From an uncultured Alphaproteobacteria bacterium (GTDB taxonomy: Bacteria > Pseudomonadota > Alphaproteobacteria > RF32 > CAG-239): a DNA stretch of 6,168 nt. Location of the stretch: assembly GCA_949542085.1 (NCBI GenBank), contig CATGXW010000056.1, forward strand, positions 1-6,168. Direction: 5' to 3'. Position numbers and translations under genes: made by a program. How positions within the stretch are numbered: position 1 is the stretch's first letter; each line of letters starts with the position of its first letter. Below the pieces are notes generated by a model. It was not told the DNA's origin. It saw only the letters and a list, made by a program, of their open reading frames with translations, and did no database searches. Positions 1 through 6,168 of this stretch are shown here, piece by piece.

Positions 1-822
1 TCTGGTCATGTCCAAACGGGTCGGCAACAGATAGTCCGCCCCCATGTCTCTGAAAATTTCCGCGGCCTCAATAGCTTCGGGAACATTTCGACCGGCATCC
101 ATTACCATAAATTTGTCCCCCTTTATGCAATCGGCAAACGGCAAAACTTTATCCGTCTCCTCGGGAACGAAGGGGTTTATTCCGGCGGTGTCAATCAAGA
201 TTAAATCATAGGTTTCTGATAAGAGTTGTGTCTGTCTAAACAGGTTTTTGGCCTCTTTTTCAAAATAAAAATCAACCTCCAAAATCTTGGCAAACGCTTG
301 CAACTGATTGTTTGCGCCGGCCCGAACATTATCCGTGCTGATAATAGCCGTTTTCATTTTTTTGAATTTGGCCTGCGTTGCCATTTTGGCGATTGCCGTT
401 GATTTGCCGCTCCCCGGAGTTCCCATAAAAAGCTTCACTTTTTGAGGAGAACCCAACAAGGTATCAAATTTATACAATCGCTCTAAACCGGCGGCTAAAA
501 CCTGTTGTTCGTCAGACAGGTTTTTATCCCTAGCAGCCTGTCTTGAGGCTGCCAAAATCTTTTGCGCAATATCTTCGGTCACACCGTGATATTCTAACGC
601 CTCCCGCAGACGGCGGTCGTCAAAGAAAGTTTGGAGATTAACCGGCTTTAAGGTTTCATCGGGCATAAAATCAAAATCAACCGTTTCATCAAGGGCGGCA
701 GTCAAATAAACTTTGCCGCTGATGGTCTGATTTGACAGGATAACCGCTTCACTTCCCAGTTCCTGACGGACCATAGAAATGGCTTCATTCATATTTGCTG
801 CTACGAAATTTTTGACTTTCAT
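1..822 (-). CDS. flhF: FlhF, SRP-type GTPase for flagellar placement (3' end cut off by window)
   Basis: The reading frame opens with ATG at 822 and runs without a stop to base 1, giving 274 residues; the C-terminal end lies outside the window. FlhF is the third SRP-type GTPase family beside Ffh and FtsY and helps set flagellar position and number at the cell pole. The start MKVKNFVAANMNEAISMVRQELG and the following EAVILSNQ match the FlhF N-terminal B domain. A helical N domain (about 65-130) precedes the G domain. G1 is GTPGSGKST (134-142), the next motif is STDNVRAGANNQL (162-174), G3 is DTAG (211-214) and G4 is TRLD (268-271). Several of these differ from the usual GxTGxGKTTT, DTAGR and TKLD. 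The gene starts 12 bases after the flhA stop, so the two are probably co-transcribed. The family call is secure; GTPase activity is less sure because of the altered motifs. Confidence 0.9.
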   Translation of the reverse strand, partial: MKVKNFVAANMNEAISMVRQELGSEAVILSNQTISGKVYLTAALDETVDFDFMPDETLKPVNLQTFFDDRRLREALEYHGVTEDIAQKILAASRQAARDKNLSDEQQVLAAGLERLYKFDTLLGSPQKVKLFMGTPGSGKSTAIAKMATQAKFKKMKTAIISTDNVRAGANNQLQAFAKILEVDFYFEKEAKNLFRQTQLLSETYDLILIDTAGINPFVPEETDKVLPFADCIKGDKFMVMDAGRNVPEAIEAAEIFRDMGADYLLPTRLDMTR

Positions 823-831
823 CCGCGGCTA

Positions 832-836
832 CCCCT
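832..836 (-). promoter_or_regulatory. flhF ribosome binding site overlapping the flhA stop codon
   Basis: Read on the minus strand the junction is TAGGGGTAGCCGCGGATG. AGGGG lies 9 bases before the flhF ATG, and its first two bases are the last two of the flhA stop codon TAG. This supports the ATG at 822 as the start and suggests translation of flhF is coupled to that of flhA. It is a weak match to the full Shine-Dalgarno sequence. Confidence 0.5.
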
Positions 837-2949
837 AAATTTGTCCGACAGTTTTAATTTTGGCTTTCGGATGAATTTCATTTTGCGACATGACAACTGT
901 CATCGGACGAAAACGCTCAATGATGGAGCGAACAAACGGACGAATTCCGGGGCTGGTCAACAGAACGGCGCTTTCGCCTTTAGCGGCCAGTTCTTCTAAA
1001 GAATTGCGAACCTTGGTAATGAAGTTTTGCAAGGCACTGGGCGCCATTGCCAGCTGACGCTCATCGCCCTCGCCGACAATCGCTTCGGCAAAAGCGTGTT
1101 CCCATTCAGGTGACAAGGTAACCAAGGGGATAATTCCCAGTTCATTGGCATAGGCGTTGGACAATTGCCGCGCTAAACGAGTGCGGACATGTTCGGTAAT
1201 CATCATCAGACTGCGAGTGGTTGTAACCGCTTCGGAAACCCCTTCAAGAATAGTCGGCAGGTCACGAATGGAGACACGCTCTTGCAACAGATTTTGCAAA
1301 ATACGCTGCAACGCGCCGAGGCTGACTTTGGAAGGAATAAGCTCTTTGATAAGTTTTTGATGTTCCTTATCCAGCTCATCGAGCAATTTTTGCGTTTCGG
1401 CATAAGACAAAAGCTCGGGCATATTGTCTTTGACCAGCTCGGTGATGTGTGTGGTGACAACCGTTGCCGGATCAACCACCGTATAGCCACGGAACATGGC
1501 CTCTTCACGATAAGACGGATCAACCCACATTGCTTTCAGCCCAAATGTCGGTTCAAAAGTATTTTCGCCGGGCAATGTAATCGGTTCACCGCGAGGATCC
1601 ATCACCAACAATTTGGTCGGACGCAATTCACCTTTGCCAGCACGGACTTCTTTGATGTAGATATTATATTCATTGGCCTCAAGCTGCATATTATCCTGAA
1701 TGCGGATTGAAGGCATCACAAAACCCAATTCTGATGCCAGTGCGCGACGCAACGCTTTGATTTGATCAGTCAGCTTGCGGTTGGCCTCTTCATTAATCAG
1801 CGGCAACAAACCATAGCCGATTTCCAAACGAATCAAGTCGACCCGCAAAGCGTTGGCAATCGGTTCATCCGCAGCCTTAGCCAATTTGCCTTGTTTTTGT
1901 TCTTGTTCGAGAATCTCTTGCGCCTTGGCCATTTGTTCCTGCTGACGCACATTAAGATAATAGGCGGTGGCACCGGTCAAGCTGGCCAACAACACAAACG
2001 GAATAAACGGCGTGCCGGGAAGCATTCCCAAAGCCAGAGCCAAAAAAGAGCTCATGCCCAGCGCTTTGGGATAATTAGCCAATTGTTCAAACAAAACCTT
2101 GTCGGTCGAATCGGTCATACCGGCCTTAGACACCAAGATACCGGCGGCGACGGAGACAATCAGCGCCGGCACCTGAGACACCAGACCGTCACCAACCGTC
2201 AAACGAACATATGTTGAACCGGCGTCGCCAAAACTCATATTATTCTGCACCATACCGATAATAATACCGGCAATGATATTAATGAACACAATCAGCAAAC
2301 CGGCAATCGCATCACCGCGGACAAACTTGGAAGCACCGTCCATGGCTCCGTAAAAAGAGCTTTCTTTCGACAAGTCTTCACGGCGTTTACGAGCCTCGTC
2401 TTCGTTAATCAAACCAGAAGACAAATCAGCGTCAATCGCCATCTGTTTACCGGGCATGGCATCCAAAGCAAAACGGGCGGCAACCTCGGCGATACGTCCG
2501 GAACCTTTGGTAATGACCACAAAATTCACTAACACCAAAATTGCAAAGACGATTACGCCAATGACAAAATTGTTTCCCATGATAAATCCGCCAAAAGCCT
2601 TGATGACTTCACCGGCGGCATCCGGCCCCATATACCCGCGCGCCAAAATCAGACGTGTCGATGCCAGATTGAGCGATAATCGATACATGGTGGTAATCAG
2701 CAAAACCAACGGAAAAGCGCTGAACTCTGTCGGTTTTTCAATAAAGATGGCCATCATCAGCACAACGCAGGACAACGTAATGGAAAAAGCCAGCAACACA
2801 TCCAACAGCCATGACGGCAGCGGCATAATCAAAATCACCAGCATCAGGATAATGGCAAAAGCGAAGAAAATATCCCCGCGTTTGGTCGCACTGATAAACA
2901 TATCCTTAAAGCTTGTACCGCCGAACATATTGTTAGGTTGTTTTGCCAT
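835..2949 (-). CDS. flhA: FlhA, flagellar type III export gate protein
   Basis: This 704-residue protein has the full usual length of the FlhA/FHIPEP family. FlhA forms a nonameric ring in the inner membrane under the basal body; its cytoplasmic domain receives chaperone-bound substrates and helps convert proton motive force into export. Hydrophobic segments are visible at about 27-45, 48-70, 76-86, 122-146, 215-234, 255-274 and, as a pair, 296-332, consistent with eight membrane helices. The conserved family stretch includes TTMYRLSLNLASTRLIL (86-102), then GSGRIAEVAARFALDAMPGK (149-168). D204 in FYGAMDGASKFVRGDA matches the essential family aspartate (D208 in Salmonella). A charged Gln/Glu/Lys linker (about 335-365) leads to the cytoplasmic domain, which ends SQNEIHPKAKIKTVGQI. 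It begins 10 bases after the flbD stop. The ATG at 2949 has only a poor ribosome site; the in-frame ATG of M8 (2928) has none, so the longer form is kept. Confidence 0.97.
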   Translation of the reverse strand: MAKQPNNMFGGTSFKDMFISATKRGDIFFAFAIILMLVILIMPLPSWLLDVLLAFSITLSCVVLMMAIFIEKPTEFSAFPLVLLITTMYRLSLNLASTRLILARGYMGPDAAGEVIKAFGGFIMGNNFVIGVIVFAILVLVNFVVITKGSGRIAEVAARFALDAMPGKQMAIDADLSSGLINEDEARKRREDLSKESSFYGAMDGASKFVRGDAIAGLLIVFINIIAGIIIGMVQNNMSFGDAGSTYVRLTVGDGLVSQVPALIVSVAAGILVSKAGMTDSTDKVLFEQLANYPKALGMSSFLALALGMLPGTPFIPFVLLASLTGATAYYLNVRQQEQMAKAQEILEQEQKQGKLAKAADEPIANALRVDLIRLEIGYGLLPLINEEANRKLTDQIKALRRALASELGFVMPSIRIQDNMQLEANEYNIYIKEVRAGKGELRPTKLLVMDPRGEPITLPGENTFEPTFGLKAMWVDPSYREEAMFRGYTVVDPATVVTTHITELVKDNMPELLSYAETQKLLDELDKEHQKLIKELIPSKVSLGALQRILQNLLQERVSIRDLPTILEGVSEAVTTTRSLMMITEHVRTRLARQLSNAYANELGIIPLVTLSPEWEHAFAEAIVGEGDERQLAMAPSALQNFITKVRNSLEELAAKGESAVLLTSPGIRPFVRSIIERFRPMTVVMSQNEIHPKAKIKTVGQI

Positions 2950-2962
2950 CGTCCGTCATTTA
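2950..2962 (-). repeat. Junction element TAAATGACGGACG between flbD and flhA (copy 1)
   Basis: Read on the minus strand, the flbD stop codon and the 10-base spacer form TAAATGACGGACG, directly followed by the flhA ATG. It matches the fliN-flbD junction at 12 of 13 positions. The GGA is only 2 bases from the flhA ATG, too close for a normal ribosome site, while GAAGGG just before the stop is about 13 bases away. flhA may therefore depend on ribosomes arriving from flbD. Confidence 0.45.
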
Positions 2963-4270
2963 CCCTTCAGCGGCAGGAAAGTCAAAGCCTTCCTCCTGAT
3001 ATTGTTTGAGTTTGTTGCGCAGCGTGCGGATAGAAATCCCCAAAATATTGGCTGCTGTCGTGCGGTTGCCCATGGTGTGTTTGAGCGTATCGATAATCAG
3101 CTTGCGCTCCATTCCGGCAACAGTCTGTCCAACCTGAACAGAGGCTTCTTCTTTCGGTTCGTTCATCGCCTCGGGATTGGTGAGGATAATGGCGTCTTTG
3201 CCAATCTCATCCCCTGTACTGAGAAGAACGGCACGGTGCATGGTGTTTTCAAGTTCACGCACATTTCCCGGCCATTGGTAGTTTTCCAAAATTTGCGCGG
3301 CCTCCGTTGACAAGTCTTTCATCGGCAAATCGTTTAATTCCGAATATTTCTTGATAAAGTGCTTGGCCAAAACAACGATGTCACCGGGGCGGTCTTTCAA
3401 ATCAGGAATATTCAGATTAATCACGTTTAAGCGATAATACAAATCCTGACGAAATGTTCCGTTTTTGACCGCCTCTTCCAAATTGCGGTTTGAGGTGGCA
3501 ATAATGCGGGTATTAACCTTAATCGGAGCCTTGCCGCCGATGCGGTCGATTTCTTTTTCCTGAATGGCACGCAACAGTTTAGCCTGAATCCCGATATCCA
3601 TCTCAGAAATTTCATCCAACAACAATGTACCGTCGGAAGCTTCCTCAAACTTGCCTATTCTTCTGGCCACAGCTCCGGTAAAAGCCCCCTTTTCATAACC
3701 GAAAAGCTCTGATTCCAACAAGGTTTCGGGGATGGCGGCACAGTTGACGGCCACAAATTTTTTATTGGCACGTTTGGAATTGTCATGCACAAAACGGGAA
3801 AAAATTTCCTTACCGGTTCCGGAAGAGCCGGTCAACAAGATACTGGCTTCAGAGGGAGCAATTTGTTTGGCGACTTTCAAAATACTCTCGGTTTTTTTGT
3901 CACCGTAAATCAGAGCGTGGTTTTCTCTGGTTGCCGCGGCCAACACGGCGCCGATTAATTCCGGATCAGGAGGCAGAGGGATGTACTCCTTGGCTCCGGC
4001 CTTAATCGCCTTAACGGCCAGCGTCGGATCATTCGCCACGCCGCAGGCTACAACCAGAACATTAATACGTTCATTTTCCAAAGATGAAATAAACTTGTAA
4101 ACATCGAGCTTAACATCGATCATCACCAGCTCAATCGTTTTCCCCGAACGCAACACGTCCAAACCGGCTTCGACACTATCCGCCAAAGACACGTGTCCGC
4201 CCTGAGCGATGGCGATTTTACTCGCCGCGCCAATCTGACCGTCCAATGTTCCGACAATAAGCAATTCCAT
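2960..4270 (-). CDS. flbD: FlbD-type sigma-54-dependent activator of flagellar genes
   Basis: This 436-residue protein has the three-part plan of an NtrC-family activator. FlbD drives sigma-54 promoters of late flagellar genes and represses some early ones in Caulobacter, acting with FliX as an assembly checkpoint. Residues 1-115 form a receiver-like domain: D52 sits at the phosphoacceptor position and K94 in AGAKEYIPLPPD is conserved, but the N-terminal acidic pair of normal receivers is absent (MELLIVGTLDG). The AAA+ domain (about 128-350) has Walker A GSSGTGKE (148-155), the sigma-54 contact loop GAFTGA (195-200), Walker B GTLLLDEI (214-221), arginines in FRQDLYYRL (273-281) and sensor II WPGNVRELEN (333-342). 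A Fis-type helix-turn-helix closes the protein (about 388-424, GNRTTAANILGISIRTLRNKL). The ATG at 4270 has CGGA about 7 bases upstream. Its place between fliN and flhA ties the regulator's synthesis to the switch and export genes it is thought to monitor. Complete and intact. Confidence 0.95.
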   Translation of the reverse strand: MELLIVGTLDGQIGAASKIAIAQGGHVSLADSVEAGLDVLRSGKTIELVMIDVKLDVYKFISSLENERINVLVVACGVANDPTLAVKAIKAGAKEYIPLPPDPELIGAVLAAATRENHALIYGDKKTESILKVAKQIAPSEASILLTGSSGTGKEIFSRFVHDNSKRANKKFVAVNCAAIPETLLESELFGYEKGAFTGAVARRIGKFEEASDGTLLLDEISEMDIGIQAKLLRAIQEKEIDRIGGKAPIKVNTRIIATSNRNLEEAVKNGTFRQDLYYRLNVINLNIPDLKDRPGDIVVLAKHFIKKYSELNDLPMKDLSTEAAQILENYQWPGNVRELENTMHRAVLLSTGDEIGKDAIILTNPEAMNEPKEEASVQVGQTVAGMERKLIIDTLKHTMGNRTTAANILGISIRTLRNKLKQYQEEGFDFPAAEG

Positions 4271-4279
4271 CTTTTTATC

Positions 4280-4292
4280 CGTCCGTCAGTTA
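4280..4292 (-). repeat. Junction element TAACTGACGGACG between fliN and flbD (copy 2)
   Basis: Read on the minus strand, the fliN stop codon and the next 10 bases form TAACTGACGGACG, one mismatch from the flbD-flhA junction. Here it is followed by GATAAAAAG before the flbD ATG, so GGA (4278-4280) lies about 7 bases from the start and can work as the flbD ribosome site. The shared sequence may simply be a recurrent ribosome-site context. Confidence 0.45.
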
Positions 4293-4643
4293 TTTAACAA
4301 CCGATTTGACGATTTCGGTCATGGTGATGCCTAATTTGTCATCCACAACAACAACCTCGCCACGGGCGACCAGATTGTTGTTGACATAAATGTCAATCGC
4401 CTCACCGACTTTACGATCAAGCTCAATAATAGCACCTTTATTCAGCTTCATCAGTTGGCTGACTTTCATTTGAGTCTTGCCTAATATCGCAGAAACCTTA
4501 ACCGGAATATTATAAACGGCTTCCAAGTCGCTGGTGGAACTGGGAATATCAAAGTTATCTATCGTGTTTTCCTTGCGGAGAATCGGTTCATCGTCCATCA
4601 TGGAGCTTTCTTGCAGCTCGTCTAATTCCAAATTTTTATCCAT
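4290..4643 (-). CDS. fliN: FliN, flagellar motor switch C-ring protein
   Basis: FliN builds the lower rim of the cytoplasmic C-ring with FliM, takes part in changing rotation direction, and binds FliH so that the export ATPase complex is held near the gate. From the ATG at 4643 the product has 117 residues. A hydrophilic, acidic N-terminal tail (1-38) leads into one SpoA/CheC-like domain (about 41-113), beginning LEAVYNIPVKVSAILGKTQMKVSQLM, with the family pattern of a Leu/Gly turn (LNKGAIIELDRKVGEAIDIYVNNNLVARGEVV) and the end LGITMTEIV. The single domain and short length fit FliN, not FliM. An upstream in-frame ATG at 4658 would add five residues (MKRGN) but has no ribosome site, whereas GAGAGGG stands just before 4643. 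With this start the gene overlaps the fliH stop by 8 bases (ATGGATAA), a typical coupled arrangement. Confidence 0.93.
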   Translation of the reverse strand: MDKNLELDELQESSMMDDEPILRKENTIDNFDIPSSTSDLEAVYNIPVKVSAILGKTQMKVSQLMKLNKGAIIELDRKVGEAIDIYVNNNLVARGEVVVVDDKLGITMTEIVKSVVK

Positions 4644-5376
4644 GTTCCCTCTCTTCATTTTTCATGGTATTATCATCCAGCAATTTTTCGGCTTTTTCAA
4701 GCATTTTACGACTGTTTTTCTCAACGCCGCCGTTTTCCCATTCAATCCGGCAATCATCCGGCGCCAGATTTTCGTCTTTGTGAACCGAAATCTTGCCTTC
4801 AAAATCGTTTTTCTCTGCCAGTTTGGCGATAATCTTAGCGGCGGCTTCCACCGTTTGCGGATTGAAGACAAAAGACAGGTGAGCTTCCCGACGAAAATTG
4901 GGAAAATTGTCCGTCAGAAACATTCGAATTTCAGACTCTGCCTGTTTTTCCGCCAATGACGGCAACAGCTTTTTAACCAAAGCCAAAGCCATTTGCATCG
5001 CCTCATTTTCCCGCTCGCCGTTTTCGGTCGTCATATCCGCCAATATCACAGACAGCTTGCTGCTCATTTCGTTCATTAACGCTTCCCGACGCTGTTCGGC
5101 CTCATTCTCTGCCTGACGAACCCCCCGTTCATATCCTTTTTCTTCAGCCTTGCGGACTTCATCATCCAACTCTTCCTGCGAATAACTGATTTTCGGTTCG
5201 ACGACAATTTCAGGTTCCGGCACAACTTCCGGCTCAGAAACAACAATTTCCGCCACGGGTTCAGGCTCAACAACCACCACTTCCGGCTCTGTTTCAACCT
5301 CAGGTTCGACAACGGCATTGTCTTCGTCACAATCAATGACAAAGTTGTCGAACATAAATTTTTGAAACTGCGCCAC
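4636..5376 (-). CDS. fliH: FliH, regulator of the flagellar export ATPase
   Basis: This 246-residue protein is called FliH from its layout and its place between fliG and fliN; overall sequence conservation in this family is weak. FliH dimers bind the ATPase FliI, hold it inactive until docking, and anchor it to FliN and FlhA. The N-terminus is aromatic (FQKFMFDNFVID, 4-15). Residues 24-62 are a Glu-Pro-Val tract with five EPE triplets. A helical region follows (66-115) with the FliH-type pattern A77-G81-G85-A89-A93 at four-residue intervals. The C-terminal domain (about 120-230, from the MALALVKKLLPSLAEKQAESEIRMFL helix to DDCRIEWENGG) resembles the ATPase stator fold of the FliH/YscL family. 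The start is GTG at 5376, 14 bases after the fliG stop, supported by GGGAG seven bases upstream; the next in-frame ATG (M8, 5355) lacks such a site. FlbE is an alternative name used in Caulobacter. Confidence 0.87.
   Translation of the reverse strand: MAQFQKFMFDNFVIDCDEDNAVVEPEVETEPEVVVVEPEPVAEIVVSEPEVVPEPEIVVEPKISYSQEELDDEVRKAEEKGYERGVRQAENEAEQRREALMNEMSSKLSVILADMTTENGERENEAMQMALALVKKLLPSLAEKQAESEIRMFLTDNFPNFRREAHLSFVFNPQTVEAAAKIIAKLAEKNDFEGKISVHKDENLAPDDCRIEWENGGVEKNSRKMLEKAEKLLDDNTMKNEEREHG
4647..4653 (-). promoter_or_regulatory. fliN ribosome binding site, deciding the start at 4643
   Basis: Read on the minus strand, GAGAGGG precedes AAC and the ATG at 4643. It lies inside the end of fliH. 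The spacing (about 3-4 bases) is short but this is the only purine-rich ribosome-site candidate near either possible fliN start; the ATG at 4658 has none. Confidence 0.55.
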
Positions 5377-5382
5377 TTTTTG

Positions 5383-5387
5383 CTCCC
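5383..5387 (-). promoter_or_regulatory. fliH ribosome binding site supporting a GTG start
   Basis: The fliG-fliH spacer read on the minus strand is GACGGGAGCAAAAA, followed by GTG. GGGAG stands six bases plus the C from the start (about 6-7 bases), the best Shine-Dalgarno match in the window, and it justifies the non-ATG start of fliH. Confidence 0.6.
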
Positions 5388-5390
5388 GTC

Positions 5391-6168
5391 TTAATAAACC
5401 AGTTCGTCGTTGTCTTTACCTTCGCTGATAACGATTTCACCGTTATTCGCCAGATCTTTGGTGGTTGTCACAATGTATTGCTGAGCTTCTTCAACATCAC
5501 GCAAACGCACGGGGCCCATCGCCTCCATATCTTCTTTGATAATCTTTCCGGCACGGGAAGACATATTGCTGAAGAACAGTTCCTTAATGGTTTCAGACGC
5601 GCCTTTCAAAGCAATCGCCAACTTGTCTTTATCAACATTACGCAACAAGACCTGAATGCCCTGAGCATCGACACGTATCAAATCTTCAAACGTGAACATC
5701 AAAGACTTGACGCGTTCCGCACTTTCACGGTTGCGTTCTTCCAAGGCTTCCATAAAGCGGGTTTCGGTATTGCGATCCAAAGAGTTGAAAATGTCGGCAA
5801 TCAACTCATGCGAATCGCGACGGGTCGACTTGGACAAGTTGCTCATAAATTCTTTACGCAAAGTCTTTTCCAAACCGTCCAGCACTTCTTTTTGCACTGA
5901 TTCCATACGCAGCATGCGCATCAGGATTTCCATTGCAAAATTCTCGGGAAACAGCGCCAAAACTTTTGCGGCATGTTCGGCCTTGATTTTTGACAAGATA
6001 ACAGCAATCGTCTGCGGATATTCGTTTTTCAGGTAGTTAGCCAAAACGTGCTCGTTCACATTGCCCAGCTTATCCCACATGGTACGACCGGCCGGACCGC
6101 GGATTTCCTCCATAATAACGGAAACCCGATCTTTATCCAAAGCTTTGGCCAACAGCCTTTCGGTACTC
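5391..6168 (-). CDS. fliG: FliG, flagellar motor switch protein (5' end cut off by window)
   Basis: The frame is open to the right edge and shows the last 258 residues, so about the first quarter of FliG (the FliF-binding domain) is missing. FliG is the C-ring subunit that meets the stator and receives torque. The visible part starts [15 protein letters not shown] and contains the middle domain with [16 protein letters not shown] and [13 protein letters not shown], the latter standing for the family EHPQ motif. The C-terminal domain begins around [20 protein letters not shown]. The charged positions known as torque residues in E. coli are kept: K188 (ALKGA), R205 (SSRAGK), E212-D213 (IIKEDM, Asp-Asp in E. 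coli) and R221 (GPVRLR), numbered from the first visible residue. A TTG at 6152 could be misread as a start, but homology continues upstream of it, so it is internal. The gene ends TAA, 14 bases before fliH. Confidence 0.96.
   Translation of the reverse strand, partial: STERLLAKALDKDRVSVIMEEIRGPAGRTMWDKLGNVNEHVLANYLKNEYPQTIAVILSKIKAEHAAKVLALFPENFAMEILMRMLRMESVQKEVLDGLEKTLRKEFMSNLSKSTRRDSHELIADIFNSLDRNTETRFMEALEERNRESAERVKSLMFTFEDLIRVDAQGIQVLLRNVDKDKLAIALKGASETIKELFFSNMSSRAGKIIKEDMEAMGPVRLRDVEEAQQYIVTTTKDLANNGEIVISEGKDNDELVY

Larger units (their letters stand above)
1..6168 (-). other. Part of a single flagellar operon: fliG-fliH-fliN-flbD-flhA-flhF
   Basis: All six genes point the same way. 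Spacers in order of transcription are 14 bases, an 8-base overlap, 19, 10 and 12 bases. None is long enough for a normal promoter with a leader or for a hairpin terminator, and I see no -24/-12 sigma-54 element in them. The promoter must lie upstream of fliG (probably before fliF), and the transcript continues past flhF, both outside the window. Promoters inside coding sequence cannot be excluded by eye. Confidence 0.8.

Noticed and set aside
1189..2217. Plus-strand open frames of 173 and 151 codons
   Set aside because: Both lie antisense inside flhA. Their Gln/Arg/His/Phe-rich translations look like shadow translations and match no family I know.
2456..3310. A 284-codon plus-strand open frame across the flbD-flhA junction
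   Set aside because: It runs antisense to two strongly conserved genes, its product has no recognisable domain, and it lacks a convincing ribosome site. The length is a by-product of codon use on the other strand.
3750..3785. A plus-strand TGGCACG resembling the -24 box of a sigma-54 promoter
   Set aside because: There is no TTGC at the required spacing downstream (the bases there read GAATT), it points away from the genes and it lies within conserved AAA+ coding sequence.
4534..4959. A 141-codon plus-strand open frame over fliN-fliH, with a hydrophobic Phe/Ile-rich product
   Set aside because: It is antisense to fliN and fliH. The hydrophobic look comes from reading Lys- and Asp/Glu-rich coding sequence backwards.
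5478..6036. Plus-strand open frames of 140 and 114 codons
   Set aside because: They are antisense to fliG, which is clearly conserved through its whole visible length.
5391..6152. FliG as a complete 253-residue protein starting at TTG 6152
   Set aside because: The residues just upstream (STERL) continue the FliG homology in frame to the window edge, and the N-terminal domain would be missing. The gene is cut by the window, not short.
1..6168. An undescribed biological system, mobile element or defence locus
   Set aside because: Every stretch is accounted for by known flagellar genes and short junctions. No foreign gene, inverted repeat pair, array or RNA gene was found.

Overview
The window is one tightly packed stretch of a flagellar operon. 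All six genes lie on the minus strand, so transcription runs from the right edge to the left edge. The order is fliG (5' end cut off), fliH, fliN, a FlbD-type sigma-54 activator, flhA and flhF (3' end cut off). Gaps between genes are 10 to 19 bases, and fliH overlaps fliN. Every stretch is coding or a short junction, and there is no RNA gene, mobile element, CRISPR array or recognisable terminator. The ORFs on the plus strand are antisense shadows of conserved genes.

The organism looks like an alphaproteobacterium of moderate base composition. The best evidence is the activator: its receiver-like start, the stretch through AGAKEYIPLPPD, the GAFTGA loop and the C-terminal GNRTTAANILGISIRTLRNKL helix-turn-helix are those of FlbD from Caulobacter and Rhodospirillales-type bacteria. 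The order fliG-fliH-fliN-flbD-flhA also fits that group from general knowledge. Base composition is lower than in Caulobacter or Azospirillum, which would suit a host-associated or uncultured lineage, but that is inference.

Region by region: 5391-6168 holds FliG (middle and C-terminal domains), the torque-receiving part of the C-ring. 4636-5376 holds FliH, the regulator and peripheral stalk of the FliI export ATPase, with an acidic Glu-Pro-Val tract. 4290-4643 holds FliN, the lower C-ring subunit that also docks FliH. 2960-4270 holds FlbD, which in Caulobacter switches on later flagellar genes from sigma-54 promoters once early assembly has succeeded. 835-2949 holds FlhA, the large membrane component of the export gate. 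1-822 holds the first 274 residues of FlhF, the SRP-type GTPase linked to placement of the flagellum.

Together these genes encode the switch, the export apparatus, a checkpoint regulator and a positioning factor, all early (class II-like) functions. I see no undescribed system here. The points worth a second look are small: a FlhF with off-consensus G motifs, a FliH with an acidic repeat tract and a short GxxxG helix, an atypical FlbD receiver, and a nearly identical 13-base element at two gene junctions.
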